The notes under the pieces were generated by a model. The model was not told the DNA's origin. It saw only the letters and a list, made by a program, of their open reading frames with translations, and searched no databases. 64,000 nt of DNA from Micromonospora_E sp048060115 (GTDB taxonomy: Bacteria > Actinomycetota > Actinomycetes > Mycobacteriales > Micromonosporaceae): positions 61,045-125,044 of the forward strand of contig NZ_JBHMIM010000012.1 of NCBI RefSeq assembly GCF_048060115.1, read 5' to 3'. A program made the translations under genes and the position numbers. Position 1 is the stretch's first letter; each line of letters starts with the position of its first letter. Positions 42,753 to 52,127 of the stretch are shown here, piece by piece.

Positions 42753-43393
42753 TGGCACACCCGATCTTCCGGCTCGCAGCCCGCGTACTCAACTGGCCGC
42801 TGCGCGTCCTGGTCCGCCCATACCCCCGGTTGAACGCCGTGGTGTGGGACCTGCAGTACGCGCTGGGCCTGTGGCGTTACCTCGACCACGGCCAGGATCC
42901 CACCCCACTGGAGTTCGCCCGACAGGTCGTCCCCCGACCCCGGGTGCTGGACCTGGGCTGCGGCACGACGGTCAACCTGGCGCTGCCCGCCGACGGGTAC
43001 CGGCACTACCACGGGGTGGACATCAGCCGGGCCGCGATCCGCCGGGCCCGGTCGCTGCGCCGCCCGCGCACCTCGTTCGAAGCCGCCGACCTGCTCAGCT
43101 ACCGCACCGCCGCCCGCTACGACGCGGTGCTGCTTCGGGAGGTGCTCTACTACTTCACCGTCGACGAGGCGGTCGGGTTGGTACGCCGGTCCGCCGGCTT
43201 CCTCGACCCGGGTGGCCAGGTGCTCGTCTGGCTGTACGATGTCGACAGTCCTGGCCTCGCCGACCTACTACGCGCGCTGCGCGGCTGTGGGCTCGCCGTA
43301 CACGCCGAACTCCCCGCCGGACCGGACCGCCGCGTCGTCCTGGCGCTGGGCACCACCGACCCGGCGGACAGCAACGCGTCGAGTCCGTCGTGA
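42752..43393 (+). CDS. Class I SAM-dependent methyltransferase
   Basis: The 213-residue protein has motif I as RVLDLGCGTTVNLALP near residue 70, HYHGVDISRAAIRRAR and YDAVLLREVLYYF (motif for SAM ribose and post-I), a typical small-molecule methyltransferase. The target is unknown; by context it may be a sugar or lipid carrier. ATG 42752 overlaps the deacetylase stop (TGATG), and its stop overlaps the next start (GTGA). Confidence 0.88.
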   Translation: MAHPIFRLAARVLNWPLRVLVRPYPRLNAVVWDLQYALGLWRYLDHGQDPTPLEFARQVVPRPRVLDLGCGTTVNLALPADGYRHYHGVDISRAAIRRARSLRRPRTSFEAADLLSYRTAARYDAVLLREVLYYFTVDEAVGLVRRSAGFLDPGGQVLVWLYDVDSPGLADLLRALRGCGLAVHAELPAGPDRRVVLALGTTDPADSNASSPS

Positions 43394-44379
43394 CGGCGGC
43401 GCCAACGCCGGACACCCAGCGATCGTCGACCGATCCCCGGCTGCTCGCCACCATCGTCGCCGTGGCGGCAGGTGCGGCGGCGGCGGCTCTGCACCACGTC
43501 ACCGGGATGTTCTGGGGCGACCTCGGCGCGTACCGGGCGGGCGCTGTCGCGGCGGGCGCCGGTGAGCTCTACCAGGCGGTGCACCACACGCCCGACGGCA
43601 CTGCCCTCGGCTTCACCTACCCGCCGTTCGCCGCCTTGCTGCTCCGACCGTTCGCCGTCGCCGGCCACCTGCACATCGTCGCCGGGATCAAGCTCACCCC
43701 GCTGATCTTCGTCGGCTACCTCGTGCTGACCGGACGGTGGCGCGCCGCCGGCATCGCGGTCGCCGCGTTCGCCGCCACCATCGGACTCGGGTTCGCCTGG
43801 CGACCGGCGGATTCGGCCCGGTTCTGGTCGGGCGGGCTGCTGGACACCACCCGGGTCACCGGGGACCCCCGTACCATCCTCAACCAGTCGTTGTCCGGCG
43901 CGGTCACCCGGATCGCCGACGATCCGCAGCCGGGCCTGGCGTGGCTGATCGTGGCGGCGCTGGCCGGCGCGGCCGGGATGGCGGTCGCCGTGGCCTACCA
44001 CCGCGCGGGCGACGAGCTGGCCGCCGTGCTCGCCTGCGCGGCGACCGGCCTGCTGATCTCCCCGGTCTCCTGGCACCACCACTGGGTGTGGTGGGTGCCG
44101 GCGCTGCTGCTACTCGCCCGGCACGCCCGGGAACACCGGGACCGCGGGGCCACGATCACCGCGATGGTCGTCTGGGTGACTCTGGTCGCCAGCACCAGTT
44201 GGGTGCTGGCGAGCCCCGGTGGGTGGGACCTGCGGTTCACCGGCCTCGGTCTGGTTTACAGCAACCTGTACGTACTGCTGGCGCTCACCGGTCTCGGTGC
44301 CGCCGCCTGGCGCCTGTACCGCGACAGGTCCGCGGCGGCCGATGATCGTCGATACGCTGTCGCAAGAGTCCACTCCTGA
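43390..44379 (+). CDS. GT87/DUF2029-type polyprenyl-linked sugar transferase
   Basis: The 329-residue protein has about nine hydrophobic helices with the GT87 landmarks: MFWGDLGAYRAGA near the start (D for catalysis), FTYPPFAALLLRPF, RTILNQSLSGAV and ISPVSWHHHWVWWVP. GT87 enzymes are GT-C mannosyl/arabinosyl-type transferases that use polyprenyl-phosphate sugars outside the membrane. This fits the prenyltransferase of the opposite arm. GTG 43390. Confidence 0.9.
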   Translation: MTAAPTPDTQRSSTDPRLLATIVAVAAGAAAAALHHVTGMFWGDLGAYRAGAVAAGAGELYQAVHHTPDGTALGFTYPPFAALLLRPFAVAGHLHIVAGIKLTPLIFVGYLVLTGRWRAAGIAVAAFAATIGLGFAWRPADSARFWSGGLLDTTRVTGDPRTILNQSLSGAVTRIADDPQPGLAWLIVAALAGAAGMAVAVAYHRAGDELAAVLACAATGLLISPVSWHHHWVWWVPALLLLARHAREHRDRGATITAMVVWVTLVASTSWVLASPGGWDLRFTGLGLVYSNLYVLLALTGLGAAAWRLYRDRSAAADDRRYAVARVHS

Positions 44380-44398
44380 TTCGTGAAGGGACACGATC

Positions 44399-45346
44399 GT
44401 GCACACAAGACCGTTTGGAACGACCGGCATGAAGGTCAGCGCCATCGGCCTGGGCGCCTGGCAGCTAGGCCGCTCAACCCAGTGGCCGGACGGACCGGAC
44501 GAGGCCGAGGCGGTACGGATCGTTCACACCGCCCTGGACAACGGGGTCACCTTCATCGACACCGCACCGGGGTACGCCGACGGGCGCAGCGAGCTCAACA
44601 TCGGGCGGGCGTTGGCCGGTCGCCGCCGCGACGACGCGGTCATCTGCACCAAGTTCGGCTACCTGCCCGACGGCAGCGACAACTGGTCGTCGACCGAGAT
44701 CGAGGCGTCGGTGCGGCGCAGCGCCGAACGGATGAACGTCGACCACGTCGACATCGTCGTGCTGCACAACCCGCCGCCGGAGATCCTCGACGGCCGGCGC
44801 AGCGACCACTACGAGGTGCTGCAGCGGCTCCAGGACGACGGCGTGATCCGGGCGTACGGCGCCTCGGTCGACTGGAGCGCCGACCTGGACACGGTGCTCG
44901 ACAGCAGTGCGTCGACCGCGTTCGAGGTGCGGTTGTCCGCGCTGTACCAGGAACCCTGGCCGGCGGTGGGCCGGGCCCGCGACCTGGGTGCCGGCACGAT
45001 CGTCAAGGTTCCGCTGGAGTCCGGCTGGCTGTCCGGGCGCTACACCACGGACAGTATCTTCACCGACGTACGGGACCGCTGGTCGCGCGACGACATCGCA
45101 CTGCGCGCCAGCCTGGTCGACGAATTCCGGGCGCTGCTACCCGACGGTGTCAGCCTGCTGTCCGGCGCGTTGCGGTTCCTGCTGAGCTACGACGCGGTGT
45201 CGACGGTCATCCCGGGCAGCAAGTCGGTGGCGCAACTGCGCAGCAGCATCGCGGCGGCGGCGGACGGGCCGCTGCCGGCCGCAGCGGTGACCGCCATCCG
45301 GGCCTGGTACGACAGCCGGCTCGCCGCCCGACCGCTGGACTGGTGA
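44399..45346 (+). CDS. Aldo/keto reductase family oxidoreductase
   Basis: The 315-residue protein has the AKR tetrad: Asp in VTFIDTAPGY, Tyr in YADGRSE, Lys in ICTKFGYLP and His in VVLHNPPPE. A C-terminal VIPGSKSVAQLRSSI matches the NADPH-binding end. GAAGGG precedes GTG 44399, 19 bases after the GT87 gene, so it is probably the fifth gene of this operon. The substrate is unknown. Confidence 0.9.
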   Translation: MHTRPFGTTGMKVSAIGLGAWQLGRSTQWPDGPDEAEAVRIVHTALDNGVTFIDTAPGYADGRSELNIGRALAGRRRDDAVICTKFGYLPDGSDNWSSTEIEASVRRSAERMNVDHVDIVVLHNPPPEILDGRRSDHYEVLQRLQDDGVIRAYGASVDWSADLDTVLDSSASTAFEVRLSALYQEPWPAVGRARDLGAGTIVKVPLESGWLSGRYTTDSIFTDVRDRWSRDDIALRASLVDEFRALLPDGVSLLSGALRFLLSYDAVSTVIPGSKSVAQLRSSIAAAADGPLPAAAVTAIRAWYDSRLAARPLDW

Positions 45347-45366
45347 GGAGTCCACCCTGCCCGGCG

Positions 45367-47850
45367 TCAACCGCGTTCGAGCAGGTGACCGACCACCTGT
45401 GGGGCAAGCATCACCGGGGTGCCGGAGCCGTCGCGTCGCGGGTCGACCGGCGGCAGGGCGACGGATTCGCCTGACCGGGTCGCACCGACCGGGCGTGACC
45501 CGATCCAGGCCAACTCCAGCGTCGTCTCCCCCTTGAGGAACCGGTGCACCCGCACCCCGCCGGTGGCCCGCCCCTTCGCCGGGAACCCGGCGAAGGGGGT
45601 GACCTTGATCCCGCGTCCGGTCGAGGTGACCACCATCGGCTCCCCGTGCACCGGATCGTCGGTACGCACCGCCGCGAAGAAGAGCGCCTGCGCGTCGGCG
45701 GCGAGGTTGACCCCGACCATCCCCCCGCCCTTGAGCCCCTGCGGGCGGACCAGTTTCGCCGCGAAGCGCAGCAGCGAGGCATCGGTGGTGACGAACACCA
45801 GGGACTCGGTGCCATCGGTCAGCCAGGTGGCACCGACCACCTCGTCACCGTCGCGCAGCCCGATCACCTCGAACTCGTCGGCGCGCACCGGCCAGTCCGG
45901 CGCGCAGACCTTCACCACGCCCTGCCGGGTGCCGAGGGCGAGCCCCGGGGTGTCGCGTTGCGCGGCCGGTGCCAGGCCGACGACCCGCTCACCGGCGAGC
46001 AGCGGCACGAGCTCGGCGACCGGCATGCCGCCGGACAGCGAGACGGTGCCGGACCGCTGCGGAAGCACCGGCAACGGCAGTACGTCGGTGCGGACCGCCC
46101 GCCCGGTGCTGGTGATCAGCAGCACCTGACCGCGTGCGGTGGCCGGCACGACGGCCTGGACCGCGTCGTGGCGGGCCCGACTGTTGCGCCGGGCGTCCTC
46201 GACGGACTCTTCGCTCTCGGCGACGGTCCGGGCGACCAGCCCGGTCGCGGAGAGGATCACCTGGCAGGGGTCGTCGGCGACCTCCAGCGGGCCGGCCGGC
46301 ACCGACGCGGCCAGCACCTCCTTGAGATCCCCGTCGATCAGCGTGGTGCGCCTCGGCGTCGCGAACTGCTTGGTCACCTGGGCCAACTCGTCGGAGACCA
46401 CCTTGCGCAGCACCGCCGGGTCGTCCAAGATCCGCGACAGGTCGGCGATCTCGCCGCGCAGCCGATCCTGCTCGGCCTCCAGTTCGATCCGGTCGAAGCG
46501 GGTGAGCCGCCGCAGCGGGGTGTCGAGAATGTACCCGGCCTGTACCTCGGAGAGGCCGAACTCGGCCATCAGCGCGTCCCGGGCCGCCCGCGCGTCGTCG
46601 CTGGCCCGGATCAGCCGCACCACTCGGTCGATGTCCAGCAGGGCGATCAGCAGGCCCTCGACCAGGTGCAGCCGCTCCTGACGCTTGCGCCGCCGGTAGG
46701 AGCTGCGCCGGGCGACCACGTCGTAGCGGTGGGCGAGGAAGGCCTCCAGCAACTCCTTGAGCCCCAGGGTGCGCGGCTGCCCGTCGACCAGCACCAGGTT
46801 GTTGACGCCGAACGACTGCTCCATCGGGGTGAGCCGGTAAAGGTCCGCCAGCAACGCCTGCGGGTTGACGCCGATCTTGCACTCGACGACCAGCCGGGTG
46901 CCGTTCTCCCGGTCGGTCAGATCCTTGACGTCGGCGATGCCCTGCAGCCGCTTGGTCTTGTTGACCTCCTCGGTGATCTTCTCGATGATGCGTTCGGTGC
47001 CGACGCCGTAGGGCAGCTCGGTGACGGTGATCGCCTGGCGGCCGCGGCTGCCTTCCAGTGGACCGATCTGCACCTTGGCACGCATCCGCACCACGCCCCG
47101 ACCGGTCTCGAAGGCGCGTCGCACCTCGTCGAGGCCGAGCAGCAGGCCACCGGTGGGCAGGTCGGGACCGGGCACGAACTCCATCAGCTTGTCCAGGTCG
47201 GCATCCGGGTGACGGATCAGCCACCGGGCGGCCGCGACCACCTCGCCGAGATTGTGCGGGATCATGTTGGTCGCCATCCCGACCGCGATCCCGGACGCGC
47301 CGTTGACCAGCAGGTTGGGGAAGGCCGCCGGCAGCACCTTCGGCTCGGTCAGCGAACCGTCGTAGTTGGGCTTGATGTCGACGGTGTCCTCGTCGAGTTC
47401 GCCGACGAGCAGCATCGCCGGGCGGGACATCCGCGCCTCGGTGTACCGGCTGGCCGCCGGACCGTCATCGGGCGACCCGAAGTTGCCGTGCCCGTCGATG
47501 AGCGGCACGTTGAGCGAGAAGTGCTGCGCCAGCCGGACCATCGCGTCGTAGATCGCCGTGTCGCCGTGCGGGTGGAACTTGCCCATCACGTCACCGACCA
47601 CCCGGGCCGACTTGACGTAGCCGCGGTCCGGGCGGTAGCCCTGCTCACTCATCGAGTAGAGGATGCGCCGGTGCACCGGCTTTAGCCCGTCGCGGGCGTC
47701 CGGCAACGCGCGGGAGTAGATCACCGAGTACGCGTACTCCAGGTAGGAGTCCTGGATCTCGGTCGTCAGGGGGTTGTCCAGGACCCGGGCGCCGGCCTGG
47801 TCGAACGCGGACAGGTCGACCTGGGACTGCTTGTTCCTGCTACGTGCCAT
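45367..47850 (-). CDS. parC: DNA topoisomerase IV/second gyrase subunit A (ParC-like)
   Basis: The 827-residue protein has the breakage-reunion domain with catalytic Tyr136 in PAASRYTEARM, HPHGDTAIYDAMVRLAQ and GVGTERIIEKITEEV. A beta-pinwheel C-terminal domain with RGVK-like blades follows. It decatenates or relaxes DNA together with the upstream subunit B. Many actinomycetes carry this second pair beside the oriC gyrase. The gene follows parE by about 40 bases on the same strand. Confidence 0.93.
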   Translation of the reverse strand: MARSRNKQSQVDLSAFDQAGARVLDNPLTTEIQDSYLEYAYSVIYSRALPDARDGLKPVHRRILYSMSEQGYRPDRGYVKSARVVGDVMGKFHPHGDTAIYDAMVRLAQHFSLNVPLIDGHGNFGSPDDGPAASRYTEARMSRPAMLLVGELDEDTVDIKPNYDGSLTEPKVLPAAFPNLLVNGASGIAVGMATNMIPHNLGEVVAAARWLIRHPDADLDKLMEFVPGPDLPTGGLLLGLDEVRRAFETGRGVVRMRAKVQIGPLEGSRGRQAITVTELPYGVGTERIIEKITEEVNKTKRLQGIADVKDLTDRENGTRLVVECKIGVNPQALLADLYRLTPMEQSFGVNNLVLVDGQPRTLGLKELLEAFLAHRYDVVARRSSYRRRKRQERLHLVEGLLIALLDIDRVVRLIRASDDARAARDALMAEFGLSEVQAGYILDTPLRRLTRFDRIELEAEQDRLRGEIADLSRILDDPAVLRKVVSDELAQVTKQFATPRRTTLIDGDLKEVLAASVPAGPLEVADDPCQVILSATGLVARTVAESEESVEDARRNSRARHDAVQAVVPATARGQVLLITSTGRAVRTDVLPLPVLPQRSGTVSLSGGMPVAELVPLLAGERVVGLAPAAQRDTPGLALGTRQGVVKVCAPDWPVRADEFEVIGLRDGDEVVGATWLTDGTESLVFVTTDASLLRFAAKLVRPQGLKGGGMVGVNLAADAQALFFAAVRTDDPVHGEPMVVTSTGRGIKVTPFAGFPAKGRATGGVRVHRFLKGETTLELAWIGSRPVGATRSGESVALPPVDPRRDGSGTPVMLAPQVVGHLLERG

Positions 47851-47890
47851 CGGCTTTTCCAGCGCTTCCTCGGTTGAGCGGGGGCGGTGC

Positions 47891-49948
47891 TCAGGCGTCG
47901 ATGTTCTCCTGGTCGACCCGGCTCGCCGAGTCGATCAACCAGTTGCGGCGGGGCTCGACCTTCTCCCCCATCAGCAACTCCAGGGTGCGGTCGGCTGCCT
48001 CCGCGTCGGCCAGGGTGATCCGGCGCACGGCGCGGGTGGCGGGGTTCATGGTGGTGTCCCACAGCTCGTCGGCGTCCATCTCGCCCAGGCCCTTGAACCG
48101 GGGAACCGGGGTGACGATCTGCCGGCCGGCGCGTTCCAGCCGCCGCACGGTCTGCTCCATCTCCGACTCGGTGAAGGTGAAGATCGTCTCCGCGTTACGA
48201 CCCTTGGTGGTGATCTTGTGTAGCGGCGGCATCGCGGCGTAGAGCCGCCCCGCCTCGATCACCGGACGGAGGTACTTGGCGAACAGAGTGATCAGCAGAG
48301 TACGGATGTGGGATCCGTCCACGTCCGCGTCGGCCATCAGGATCACCCGGCCGTACCGCATCGCCGGAAGGTCGAAGGTACGTCCGGTGCCGGCACCGAG
48401 GACCTGGACGATGGCCGCCACCTCGGCGTTGCGCAACGTGTCGGCCAGATTGGCCTTCTGGACGTTGAGGATCTTGCCCCGGATCGGCAGCAGCGCCTGG
48501 TACTCGGCGACCCGGGCCATCCGGGCCGAACCCAGCGCGCTGTCACCCTCCACGATGAACAACTCGCTGCGGTCCAACCCGGTGGATCGGCAGTCGACCA
48601 GCTTCGGCGGCATGGACGCGCCCTCCAACGCGGTCTTGCGCCGGGCGGCGTCCTTCTGCTGCTTCTGGGTGAGCCGGACCCGGGCCGCGTCGACCACCTT
48701 CTGCAGCACGGTACGGGCTTCGGCACGGGTCTTGCGGTCCTCGACCCACGCCTTGATGTGGCGCTCGACGACGCCCTGCACCACCCGGGTGATGCCGGCG
48801 GTGGACAGCTCGTCCTTGGTCTGTGAGGTGAACTGCGGTTCGGGGATCCGGACGTGCACGACGGCGGTCATGCCTTCGAGTACGTCGTCGACGGTCGGCG
48901 GATCCTCCTTGGGTTTGAGCAGGCCACGGGTGTTGCGGACGGCCTCTACGACAGCTCGGGCCACGCCCCGCTCGAAACCCCGGCGGTGGGTCCCGCCGTG
49001 CACGTTGCGGATGGTGTTCGTGAAGCACTCGACCACACGTTCGTAGCCGGTGCTCCAGGCGAGCGCCACCTCGACCTCGGCACGGCGTTCGACGTCGGAC
49101 TGCATCACCCCGTTGGCGTCGGCCGCGTTCTCCTTGTACGTGCCGGTGCCGGTGATCAGCAGCGTGCCACTGACCGGTCGGTCGGCGTCCGGGGTGAGGA
49201 ACTCCACCATCTCGGCCAGGCCCCGGGGGTGGTGGAAGACCTCCTCCACCTGTTCCTCACCGGTCGCGTCCCGGAGCACGTAGGTGACCCCGGGCACGAG
49301 GAACGCGGTGTTGCGCAGCCGGGTCCGTACCCCGGTGACGTCGAGGACGGCACCGGCGTCGAAGTACCGGGCGTCGTACCAGTAGCGGATGGAGGTCCCG
49401 GTCGCCTCGCCGCGCTTCATCCGGCGCACCGTGCGCAGACCGGAAGTCGCGGTGAATCCGGCGGTCGGCCCGACGCCGTCGAACACCCCCGGGACGCCTC
49501 GCTGGAAGGACATCTCGAACACCTGGCCAGCGCGGCTGACCTGGACGTCGAACCGCAACGACAAGGCGTTCACCGCCGAGGCACCGACGCCGTGAAGGCC
49601 ACCGGAGGCTTTGTACCCGGAGCCGCCGAACTTGCCACCGGCGTGCAGCCTGGTCAGCACCAGCTCGACCCCGGACAGGCCGGACCGGCTGTGCACGTCG
49701 GTCGGGATACCCCGGCCGTCATCGTCGATCTGCACCGAACCGTCGGCGTGCAGGGTGACCTCGACCCGGCTGGCGTGTCCGGCGATCCCCTCGTCGGTGG
49801 AGTTGTCGAGGATCTCGTTGAGCAGGTGTCCGACGCCCCGGCTGTCGGTGGACCCGATGTACATGCCGGGCCGCTTGCGGACGGCGTCCAGCCCTTCGAG
49901 GTGGGTGAGGTCGTCTGCTCCGTACAGCGTCTCAGGTTGTGCAGTCAA
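47891..49948 (-). CDS. parE: DNA topoisomerase IV/second gyrase subunit B (ParE-like)
   Basis: The 685-residue protein has the GHKL ATPase (VRKRPGMYIGSTDSRG, ILDNSTDEGIAG, GRGIPTDVH, GGLHGVGASAVNALS), the transducer and the TOPRIM domain (IVEGDSALGSARMAR, ILMADADVDGSHIRTLL) and the ending KGLGEMDADELWDT. I prefer TTG 49948 because the family starts close to ETLYGADDLTHLEG and a GGGAG lies upstream; ATG 50038 gives a 30-residue longer form. Confidence 0.92.
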   Translation of the reverse strand: MTAQPETLYGADDLTHLEGLDAVRKRPGMYIGSTDSRGVGHLLNEILDNSTDEGIAGHASRVEVTLHADGSVQIDDDGRGIPTDVHSRSGLSGVELVLTRLHAGGKFGGSGYKASGGLHGVGASAVNALSLRFDVQVSRAGQVFEMSFQRGVPGVFDGVGPTAGFTATSGLRTVRRMKRGEATGTSIRYWYDARYFDAGAVLDVTGVRTRLRNTAFLVPGVTYVLRDATGEEQVEEVFHHPRGLAEMVEFLTPDADRPVSGTLLITGTGTYKENAADANGVMQSDVERRAEVEVALAWSTGYERVVECFTNTIRNVHGGTHRRGFERGVARAVVEAVRNTRGLLKPKEDPPTVDDVLEGMTAVVHVRIPEPQFTSQTKDELSTAGITRVVQGVVERHIKAWVEDRKTRAEARTVLQKVVDAARVRLTQKQQKDAARRKTALEGASMPPKLVDCRSTGLDRSELFIVEGDSALGSARMARVAEYQALLPIRGKILNVQKANLADTLRNAEVAAIVQVLGAGTGRTFDLPAMRYGRVILMADADVDGSHIRTLLITLFAKYLRPVIEAGRLYAAMPPLHKITTKGRNAETIFTFTESEMEQTVRRLERAGRQIVTPVPRFKGLGEMDADELWDTTMNPATRAVRRITLADAEAADRTLELLMGEKVEPRRNWLIDSASRVDQENIDA

Positions 49949-50127
49949 CGCGTCGAACTCCCGGTGCCGGCCAGCTTGTCCCGTCGCGCCGGAGGCACCT
50001 GGCCGCCAGCGGGTAGGACTCGGCGGCCGGTGGGCCACCGCCTGACGAGCCTAACCATAGCCCCAGACGACGCCGCGTCGGGCCGGGCCGGGGCCAACCG
50101 GCCGGGCGCGGTAGGCCGCCGGTACGG

Positions 50128-50172
50128 CGATGGAGCCGGTACGCGAATGGCATTCGCGTACCGGCTCCATCG
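50128..50172 (-). terminator. 22-bp perfect inverted repeat behind the xylanase gene
   Basis: The arm 50128-50149 (begins CGATGGAGCC, ends GCGAATG) pairs exactly with 50151-50172 around a single base. It begins 11 bases after the xylanase stop and lies before parE on the same strand. The stem is strong enough to end transcription, although there is no T-run, which is common for actinomycete hairpins. The near-zero loop also allows a cruciform or a protein-binding palindrome. Confidence 0.7.
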
Positions 50173-50182
50173 GTGGAGTCCG

Positions 50183-51634
50183 TCAGCTGGAGCTACAGGA
50201 TGGTGTCATCCCGCTGCCGGTACCGGTGCCCTGGAAGCCGAACTCGGTCGACTGCCCGGCGGCTATCCGACCGTTGTACGACACGTTGGCGAAGCGCACC
50301 GAGCCGGTACTGCCACTGGCCTGGGCGTTCCAGGTGTTGGTGACCGCCGCCCCGGACGGGATCGTCATCGTCACCGCCCAACTGTTGGTGCCGGAGGATC
50401 CGGCGGTGACCCGCACGGTCGCCACGAACCCGCCCGGCCACTGGTTGAGCGACACCGTCGCGGAACAGCTACCGCCCGGCGGCTGGGTCGTCGGTGGTGG
50501 CGCGGTCGTCGGTGGTGCGGTGGTGGGTGGCGCGGTCGTCGGCGGCGCCGTGGTGGGTGGCGCGGTCGTCGGCGGCGCCGTGGTGGGGACCGGGGTGGCG
50601 CTGTTGAGCGCGGCGAGGGTCGCGTCGTACGCCTGCTTCTTGTTGCCGTTGTTGTCGAACAGCAGCGGCGTGCCGCTTGCCCGCCACGAGTCGCTGTCCC
50701 GGATGCCCCACACCGTGATACCGGTGCAGCGGGCCACCGCCAGGCAGTCGTTGACCACACCACGGAAGCTGTTGGCCTGCGCCGAACCCGAACCCTCGAT
50801 GTCCAGCTCGGTGATCTGCACGTCCACACCCAGCGCGGCGAAGCTCGACAACGTGGTGCGGTAGTTCGACGGGTACGGCGAACCACTGTTGAAGTGCGAC
50901 TGCAGACCGATGCAGTCGATCGGCACGCCTCGCTGCTTGAAGTCGCGCACCAGGTTGTACGCCGCCTGCGTCTTGGCCCACGACCAGTTGTCGATGTTGT
51001 AGTCGTTGTAGCACAGTTTCGCGCCCGGATCGGCCGCCCGGGCGGCCCGGAACGCCGCCTCGATCCAGTCGTTACCGGTGCGCTGCAGGTTCGAGTTGCG
51101 CCGGCCGCCGGAACTACCGTCGGCGAGCGCCTCGTTCACCACGTCCCACGAATGGATCTTGCCCCGGTAGTAGGTGGCGACCCGGGTGACGTGGTTGAGC
51201 ATCGCCGACCGCAGGGCGGATCCCTCCATGCTCTGCATCCAGCCCGGCTGCTGCGAGTGCCAGGCCAGGGTGTGACCCCGCACCGCCATGCCACGCGAGA
51301 TCGCGTGGTTCACGATCCGGTCACCGTTGGTGAAGTTGAACTGGTTCTGCTGCGGCTCGGTCGCGTCGAGCTTCATCTCGTTCTCGGCGGTGACGCTGTT
51401 GAACTCCCGGTTCAGGATGTTCACGTACGTCGAGTCGCCGAGCTTGTAGGCCGCGACGGCGGCACCGAAGTACCGCCCGGACTGGGCCGCAGCCGCCCCG
51501 AGGGTCGCCTCGGCAGCGCTGGCGGACGTCGCGTACAGCATGGCGGTGCCGGCCGCGAGGGCGACGACCGCGATCGAGGCCAACGCGGCCCGGGGGCCTC
51601 TTCTCCTCGATCTGCTGGCGGATTGATGGATCAT
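50183..51634 (-). CDS. Secreted GH10 endo-1,4-beta-xylanase with CBM2
   Basis: The 483-residue protein has a signal peptide (Arg-rich start, hydrophobic core, cut near ATSASA-AEA, residue 40). A GH10 domain (about 42-345) follows, with acid/base Glu168 in WDVVNEAL and nucleophile Glu276 in VQITELDIEG. A PTTAP repeat linker (349-385) and a C-terminal CBM2 (CSATVSLNQWPGGF ... FGFQGTGTGSG, about 387-483) complete it. It cuts xylan outside the cell while held to cellulose or xylan by the CBM. Palindromes for sugar-dependent control lie upstream. Confidence 0.96.
   Translation of the reverse strand: MIHQSASRSRRRGPRAALASIAVVALAAGTAMLYATSASAAEATLGAAAAQSGRYFGAAVAAYKLGDSTYVNILNREFNSVTAENEMKLDATEPQQNQFNFTNGDRIVNHAISRGMAVRGHTLAWHSQQPGWMQSMEGSALRSAMLNHVTRVATYYRGKIHSWDVVNEALADGSSGGRRNSNLQRTGNDWIEAAFRAARAADPGAKLCYNDYNIDNWSWAKTQAAYNLVRDFKQRGVPIDCIGLQSHFNSGSPYPSNYRTTLSSFAALGVDVQITELDIEGSGSAQANSFRGVVNDCLAVARCTGITVWGIRDSDSWRASGTPLLFDNNGNKKQAYDATLAALNSATPVPTTAPPTTAPPTTAPPTTAPPTTAPPTTAPPPTTQPPGGSCSATVSLNQWPGGFVATVRVTAGSSGTNSWAVTMTIPSGAAVTNTWNAQASGSTGSVRFANVSYNGRIAAGQSTEFGFQGTGTGSGMTPSCSSS
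50491..50587 (-). repeat. 30-bp tandem repeat coding the xylanase linker
   Basis: Two exact 30-base units (50521-50550 and 50551-50580) with a diverged third copy before them (50491-50520) encode the repeated PTTAPPTTAP linker between the GH10 and CBM2 domains. Copy number may vary between strains by slippage. Confidence 0.85.
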
Positions 51635-52127
51635 GTCTGTGATTGCCTCTCAGTGCGGGATCAGGACGGCACGAACCTCAGCAACACATCGACTTTGGTC
51701 GAAGTCCTGTCGAGCGATGCTAACGGAAATGTTCCGGTAGCTCAATGAGTCGCGGCGCCGGGCGAGTGGACTCGCAAGACCGGTGGCACACCAGGGAGTA
51801 CCGCCTCGTCAGCGATTTTCCGGCAGCAGGCGGCACCGGAACATTTCGAAACTCTCGGTCGCCTGGCCGGCATCAGCCCGGGCCGGCGGCCAGCCGGCCC
51901 CTGACTTCGACTTCGGCGGCTCCCGCCGGTACGAGGACCAACGGGCGCCCACCATGGCGACCACCGTCGCCCGCGCCCGCGCGATGACGCAGCGGTACCT
52001 GTCGCGCTGCGGCGTCAGTGGTACCCGCCGCGCCCGGACAATGCGGCATGGAGACCCGCCGGTCAGCTGCGACTCGCCCGACCGCTGTGTGGAACTCTGT
52101 CAGATCCGAGCCCGTGGAGGAAGAAGC
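51635..52127. promoter_or_regulatory. Xylanase upstream region with inverted repeats
   Basis: About 490 bases without a gene. GAAATGTTCCGGT (51726-51738) is repeated in reverse at 51835-51847 (13 of 13 bases). Directly after it is CGAAACTCTCG (51847-51857), one base off a perfect CGAAA-n-TTTCG-like palindrome of the type reported, as I recall, upstream of actinomycete xylanase genes. They lie 90-225 bases before the xylanase start. The rest, up to the dehydratase ribosome site, shows nothing clear. Confidence 0.45.

Noticed and set aside
45544..47685. 713-codon open frame on the plus strand
   Set aside because: Antisense to parC; no domain-like sequence.
50491..50587. CRISPR-like tandem repeats
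   Set aside because: Contiguous 30-base units without spacers, coding the Pro/Thr linker of the xylanase.
48854..51748. 964-codon open frame on the plus strand
   Set aside because: Runs antisense across parE and the xylanase; low-complexity and Arg/Gly/His/Val-rich composition show that it is not real.
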